Shown: piece after piece, positions 55,301 to 61,300 of the stretch | Position numbering within the stretch: the first letter of the stretch is position 1 | Layout of the letters: every line of letters begins with the position of its first letter | NCBI GenBank assembly: GCA_963680875.1 | Contig: OY804575.1 | Location: 103,595,505 to 103,659,504, forward strand | DNA from: Bathymodiolus brooksi | Lineage: Eukaryota > Mollusca > Bivalvia > Mytilida > Modiolidae | Length of the DNA: 64,000 nucleotides | Direction: 5' to 3' | Notes under the pieces: generated by a model | Told to the model about the DNA's origin: nothing | Databases searched by the model: none | Seen by the model: the letters and a program-made list of their open reading frames with translations, nothing else | Program-made: the position numbers and the translations under genes

Positions 55301-58300
55301 AAAATACCAAATAAAGCCAGAGTATATTACGTATGTTATTCAAGGCGTCTTACCAAGGTCACCAAAAGTATGAGCTGAACTGAAATCACCATGGAAATTG
55401 ACCTGAAAAAGATTACAAGAAATAAATTCTTGTGTATATCCCTTTCAATAACAGTGATAAAATGAAAAATATCTGCAAAGTATATGTGTTGGTTTGCCTA
55501 CTCAACTGAAAACGCTGAAGAAAATATGTTTTGGTCACAAAAAAAAATGTATCCACCCTTGAAGTCCAAAGGTAAAGTGATATTGCAACAACAAATATTA
55601 AAACGGGTCCCCTTTATATTTCTGTTTTTAACCCCTTGAGCAATGCTGAGAGTCATCATATGCTGGGTTCACACCGAAACTGTTTTTGATTCATTTCAGA
55701 AAACAACCTGTGTTCAGACGCAAAAATAAAAAATGTTATGGGAAATGCTTTGAAAAAGCGTATTGACTTCACATGACACCGTAAATACGTTTCAAATGCG
55801 TTGCTTCATTTTGGAAAGGTATAGGTAATGCACTTTCCATAAAAAGTTTCAGATTAAACGATTTAGAAACGCACAAGAAATTTGACGATGTCTGAACGTA
55901 GTATGTGTTTTCAAAACAATTTCAATATATTTGTGAAATATTGGACAGTCATAGATAAAAAAAAAATTGACAAATAACAAATACTGCAAAATTCCTGCAT
56001 AATTCGATACAAATTGTCCCAATATTAAAAAAAAAAAGTTTGCTGAGATTTTCTTCTAAAAAAAAAATTGATATGTTATTGTATATATATTGGCTATCTT
56101 AGTTAGGCCCTTTGTTTTACTTGCTCCCAAAGACTTTTAAATTATTTGGCTTTCCAATCTTTTGATTATGAGCATATCTGATGATGGTTAGTCCAGAAAT
56201 GACATCATGCGCACTAAATTCGATATTTACATTTTTTTATTTATATTACAGAAGAAATATTTTGTCCTGAATATAGCTGAAAAATTGCTCGCTGGACGTT
56301 AAACATCAATCAATCAATCAATCAATCAGAAGAAATATTCAAACCTTATCCATTGTAGATAAAAATCCTTGATCGATACCAAGACTGTGCCATAATACAT
56401 CAGCAGTTTGATGTGACATTACACCAAACAAGAACACAACCAACTTTTCTGTTTCCTGTAGGAGAAGAAAACATATAACTGATATTTGCAGTTCCTAAAT
56501 AATGTACAGATCCCTCCAAGTGTATCAACGATCATACTCTCAGGTCGGACACAGAGTTTTGTCAGATTTCACTCTTAAAATTGTCCGACATGTCCGATAA
56601 AATCCTCCCAGGTCGGAGTGAGAATCTCCACTCTCAGATAGTTAAACTATAAACAGGAAACGTCCCCAAATTCTGCTAACCAATAAATTCGTGCATAAAG
56701 AAACATGCGTATCTTAGTAAAGCTGAAGTAAATGAGTGATATACAGTACGGAAAGCATAGATATGCTAACGACTGTCACGGGCGATATATACAATAATAT
56801 CCATGAATAAAATGTATTAACATGCAATACCCATGTTTTAAATGCACTAGAAGTGAATATTAATATGTCCCTTATGTACTCGCGACAATCGATGCCAAGG
56901 CCCTTTCACTTGCTGCAGACAATTGCCGGTTTACGATATCGGGTGCGTTTGCTCTTTTACGTGTTTGCCAAATGTAGGGCGAACGAACCCGGGTAAATAA
57001 ATCTAATTTATACATTTATTTCTTTAAAGGCAAATTTGGATTAAAATTAATTAGTAAAATTTAAGTTTTATTTTGTTTATGACGAATGGGTCATAAATCC
57101 GTAAATCCCGTTTTTTTTTTTTGAAAATTGGCAGTCTGCGGAGTCCTGATATAGGTGAAATAATATTTTATTAGTGTATTTTACGTTTTTTTTTAGTTTA
57201 CCTGTCAAAACATCACCCATCTCAACATGTCGTCGCATCGTGCATTCATGATATACAAATACACCTATCACAGGTGTGAAAAAAAACCGTTGCTCAAGAC
57301 TCCTTTTACTAAGACTTATAAACATAGATAACTATTTTGCGTTTTCGATTTTCAAGCCGTCTTCCAATTTATTTGTACTTAAAAAATAAATTTATATCTT
57401 TTTTCTTATATATGTGTATAAATATCTTAATAAAATAAATACATTTACGGTGAGAAATTATTATATGTCATGATATCGTTATTTAGGTAAATACTTATTA
57501 GACAGATTTTTTTTAAACCATTTTTGTCTTTTTAATTGATAACTGACCCAAGCTAAATAAATGAAATGTGACTTAATGTGTTAATTATATAAATCCTTGC
57601 CTTCTATAAATTTTAATTTCTTATCTAATTCTTATTCTTATTTAACAATATTGTCAGGTTGTTATTTTCATTGAAAGGCATCTCAAAATAGATGGCTTCA
57701 CAGTAGGGGCTCTTCCTGTATATTGGTTACATCCTGTATATTACAACTGACAGCTAATGCATGACAAACAATTCTAATCAGCCATCTTTATCATAAAATA
57801 CATTTTTTTAATCTTTATTTTGATGATGGCACCTAATTCCCATCACCTAATCCAAATTAGTATAGTAGAGGAGTACCGTATTTTTCGGACGATAAATCTA
57901 GATAAAAATGACGATTTTGTTTACAGTACAAAAAATGTATACCTTTATTTTGCTGTAGGTTTATTTCTGAATAAGAAGACTCGTATCATCGATGTTCTTG
58001 GTGTTATTTTTTTTTAAATAAAGCAATAAAAGTATACTAACAGGGGGTGCAATTCTGGGGATTAAATTTTCAACATCCGAAAAAAATCAATATTCAATGA
58101 TTGAAGTGTTATCGAAAATCAGTTCAATATTGTATTTTATAATAAAATATATACTATAAAAAAATGTATCTTGTTGAAAAAAATCACAGGGTGGATCGAT
58201 TTACAATATAAAATTATTATCACAAAATATCTAAATATAGCTATAGCCTTCCATCAAACACCACCATGCGCACGTGGTTGTAGTAAAAAATGGTGGTTGC

Positions 58301-61300
58301 AATACATCTCATAGTAAACGTGTAGAACAAGCTTTTTATACTAAATATACTGGAAAATAATTTATATCGATTTCGTTACTTAATCAATATTTTATTGCAA
58401 TAATTTTATGAGGCTATGGGTGTTTAAACGTCCCCTTTCAACAATATTTCAGTTATATATTGACCTTTGAGCTACCCTTCCTGGCGCGAATATGGTGCAA
58501 GGTAGAAATACACTAGGGTATTTACGTACCCGGACATTCTACATACCGGAAAGAAAGTACGCTTACAAATACACATCGATCACAAAATGTTTGACATGTT
58601 TACCTCGAGAAATGTAAAAAAAATCTTTAAATATCCACTCTCACGTCCGACCAAATAGTCGGACTTGAGTGTTGACTCAAATTTGTCGGACATTTTGGGA
58701 GGAATATGTCCGACCTGAGAGTATGATCGTTGATACACTTGGAGTGTACTGTATATAGTTGGGTCCTATGTACTGTGGTAGAGGGTTGCTGCTAACAAGA
58801 AAGCTACTGAACCAAGGGTTCCTTCCTAGTGGTATGCTGAAGTCATCACTTCGAAAGTTTTATGGTCGCCCCCATGACCTGGTTAACTGTTACAAAAGAT
58901 CTGTGTCACAAATGACCACAGATATGTTCCATTTGTTGTAATGATAATCTGGTTCTTTCCTCATTTATGACATCACCGGGTTTGTTACCATATTAACACG
59001 ACAGGGGCCATATGTGGAACAAGCACTACTTAGCCTTCCGGAGCACACTTCTTCGATTGATGACTTCTGATTACTCCTTAAAAAAGATGGCTGTGAAAAT
59101 TTGCATGTGAATACACAATACCATAGAGCCAGCGGTGCCATAGGATCTGACTAAACTAATGTTCATTTCCTTCAGGTATAAGTAACCATAGTCGACGTTG
59201 GCTCTCCTGTTTAGGTACTTGAGTGGTATTGCTCCCAAACTTTTACATTATTTGTCTTTCCAATCTTTTGTCCTTGAGGGCCTACCTGATGTGCACACTA
59301 AATTAGATACATGTAGCCATAATTGAGCAGTACTATATATTTCATTAGATGCAATCAGAGTTCAACCCATCAATTCATATCCAATTTTACAAAATTTTAT
59401 GAATTGCTTACTTCTTTTTTAATTTGCTATAGCTGTTTAATTCTAAATTTTGACTTGTTTGGCCTAAATTAATCTTTGTTGTCAAAATTTAAAAAAAAAA
59501 TCCATCTTTTTTGACATTTAAATATTATATATACTATACTAATATGACAATTTTAATTGAAAATAATATAATTTAATCATACAAGAGTTCAATTCCAATT
59601 AAAATTTTGAAGAAAATATATTTTTTTAAAAGAATACAGTATACAATACTAGTTCTTAAATTAAAAATTTGATCATATTTCTAACTGATTTTAAAAATAG
59701 ATTCTTTTTTACCATCTTGTTTCTTACCGAGATTAAAATAGCATTGACTTCCCAATATATCTCTGCACTATACTCTACTGAGTTAGATATTTTAATGGTT
59801 CTCATATAACGTAACATCATCGGTAACCCACGGCTGATCATGCTCAAGATACTCTACACCCATCACCTGTGGGTTAATTGAAATAATTATACTTGTTTCA
59901 GAGTTGTCTGGTTACTGATATAGCAACATACCACTACACAAAAATTTTTGATTGGTCTGTAGGTCAAAAAATTTCATTATAAAACCATGATTTTTTGCAT
60001 ACTTTCCAAATAAGATATCAAAATAGTGTAAAATAAATTTCTTTTCCAGTAGAATATAATATAAGTGCAAATAATAAGTACTCCAATCAGATTTGAGATG
60101 AATAATCATGTGTCTTACAAGGATTTTCCTGTCAGTTGATTAACAGGTGATGAGTGAAGAGTAACAGAGTGTGATCCACCGTGGGTTAACGACAATGATA
60201 AAGTAATCGCAGAACAAAATTATATCAAGGTCTACTATACTACCTGGTTCCAAGGATGTGGATAAGTTTTCCTGATATAATTCACAGATGCATTTATAAA
60301 AGGTGTCCAATGTGTGTCTTCTGATACTTGGTGATATCGTCCTAAAAGAAAACAAGAAATGTGTGCATCACAAAATACGCCCGTCTATATAAATTATCAA
60401 TCGGTAAACAAATTATTTATAGTAACAGTGACCTTGACCTTTGATCTAATGACCCCAAAATAAATAGGGTTCTTCCCCTTCCACAGGGCAATCATGTGGT
60501 CAAGTTTGGTAAAGATCCAATACACAGAACTAAAGTTATCATGCGGAAACGACCCTGTTGTCAAAAATTCTATTTATAGTAACGGTGACCTTGACCTTTG
60601 ACCTAATGACCCCAAAATAAGATCCGATATACAGAACTAAAGTTATTGTGCGGAAACCTGTGTGGATGCTCGCCCGCCCGCCATACCCAATCACATAATA
60701 CGGCCCGTCTCTCGACGGGCATGTAAAAGGAGAAAATTATGCAGCGATTCCAACACATTGACATTTTCCTTTAAAAAAAACATGAAAATAACGTAACAGT
60801 TTCAGCACACTGTGATAATTTCCTTAAAAAAACAGGAAACTTATGTAGCGGGTTCACTAACAAGAATCAAACTTATACAAGTCATCTCCATGCCTTCCCC
60901 CCTGCCGGAAGCCTTGGGTACGGATATAGGAATCAAGTCATATCCATGCCTTCCCCCCTGCCGGAAGCCTTGGGTACGGATATAGGAATCAAGTCATCTC
61001 CATGCCTTCCCCCCTGCCAGAAGCCTTGGGTACGGATATAGGAATCAAGTACACATCTCTCCCTTAGGATTGAAAGGACATTAATGCCTTGTGTATGGAG
61101 GTATACAATAGTCTTTGCAAGACAAATACAACTTGTAGCAGATCCTATGAGCGACAGCTTAATAGAAGTGGTCGTTGGTATCCTGTTACAAGGCAAAATA
61201 TTTCTTACAATATCCATTATCTCCCTTTTTTCCTTGTAGCAATCAAAACTTCTGTCCATAGATTCATCCCAGCGCCATCGTTTTGCCTATATGATATATT

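Noticed and set aside
59656..59860. Minus-strand frame with a weak resemblance to the GPLD1 segment after the WHSLG motif
   Set aside because: Exons 2 and 3 join in phase and already supply that segment at 56,345-56,455 and 55,354-55,402, with far better similarity.
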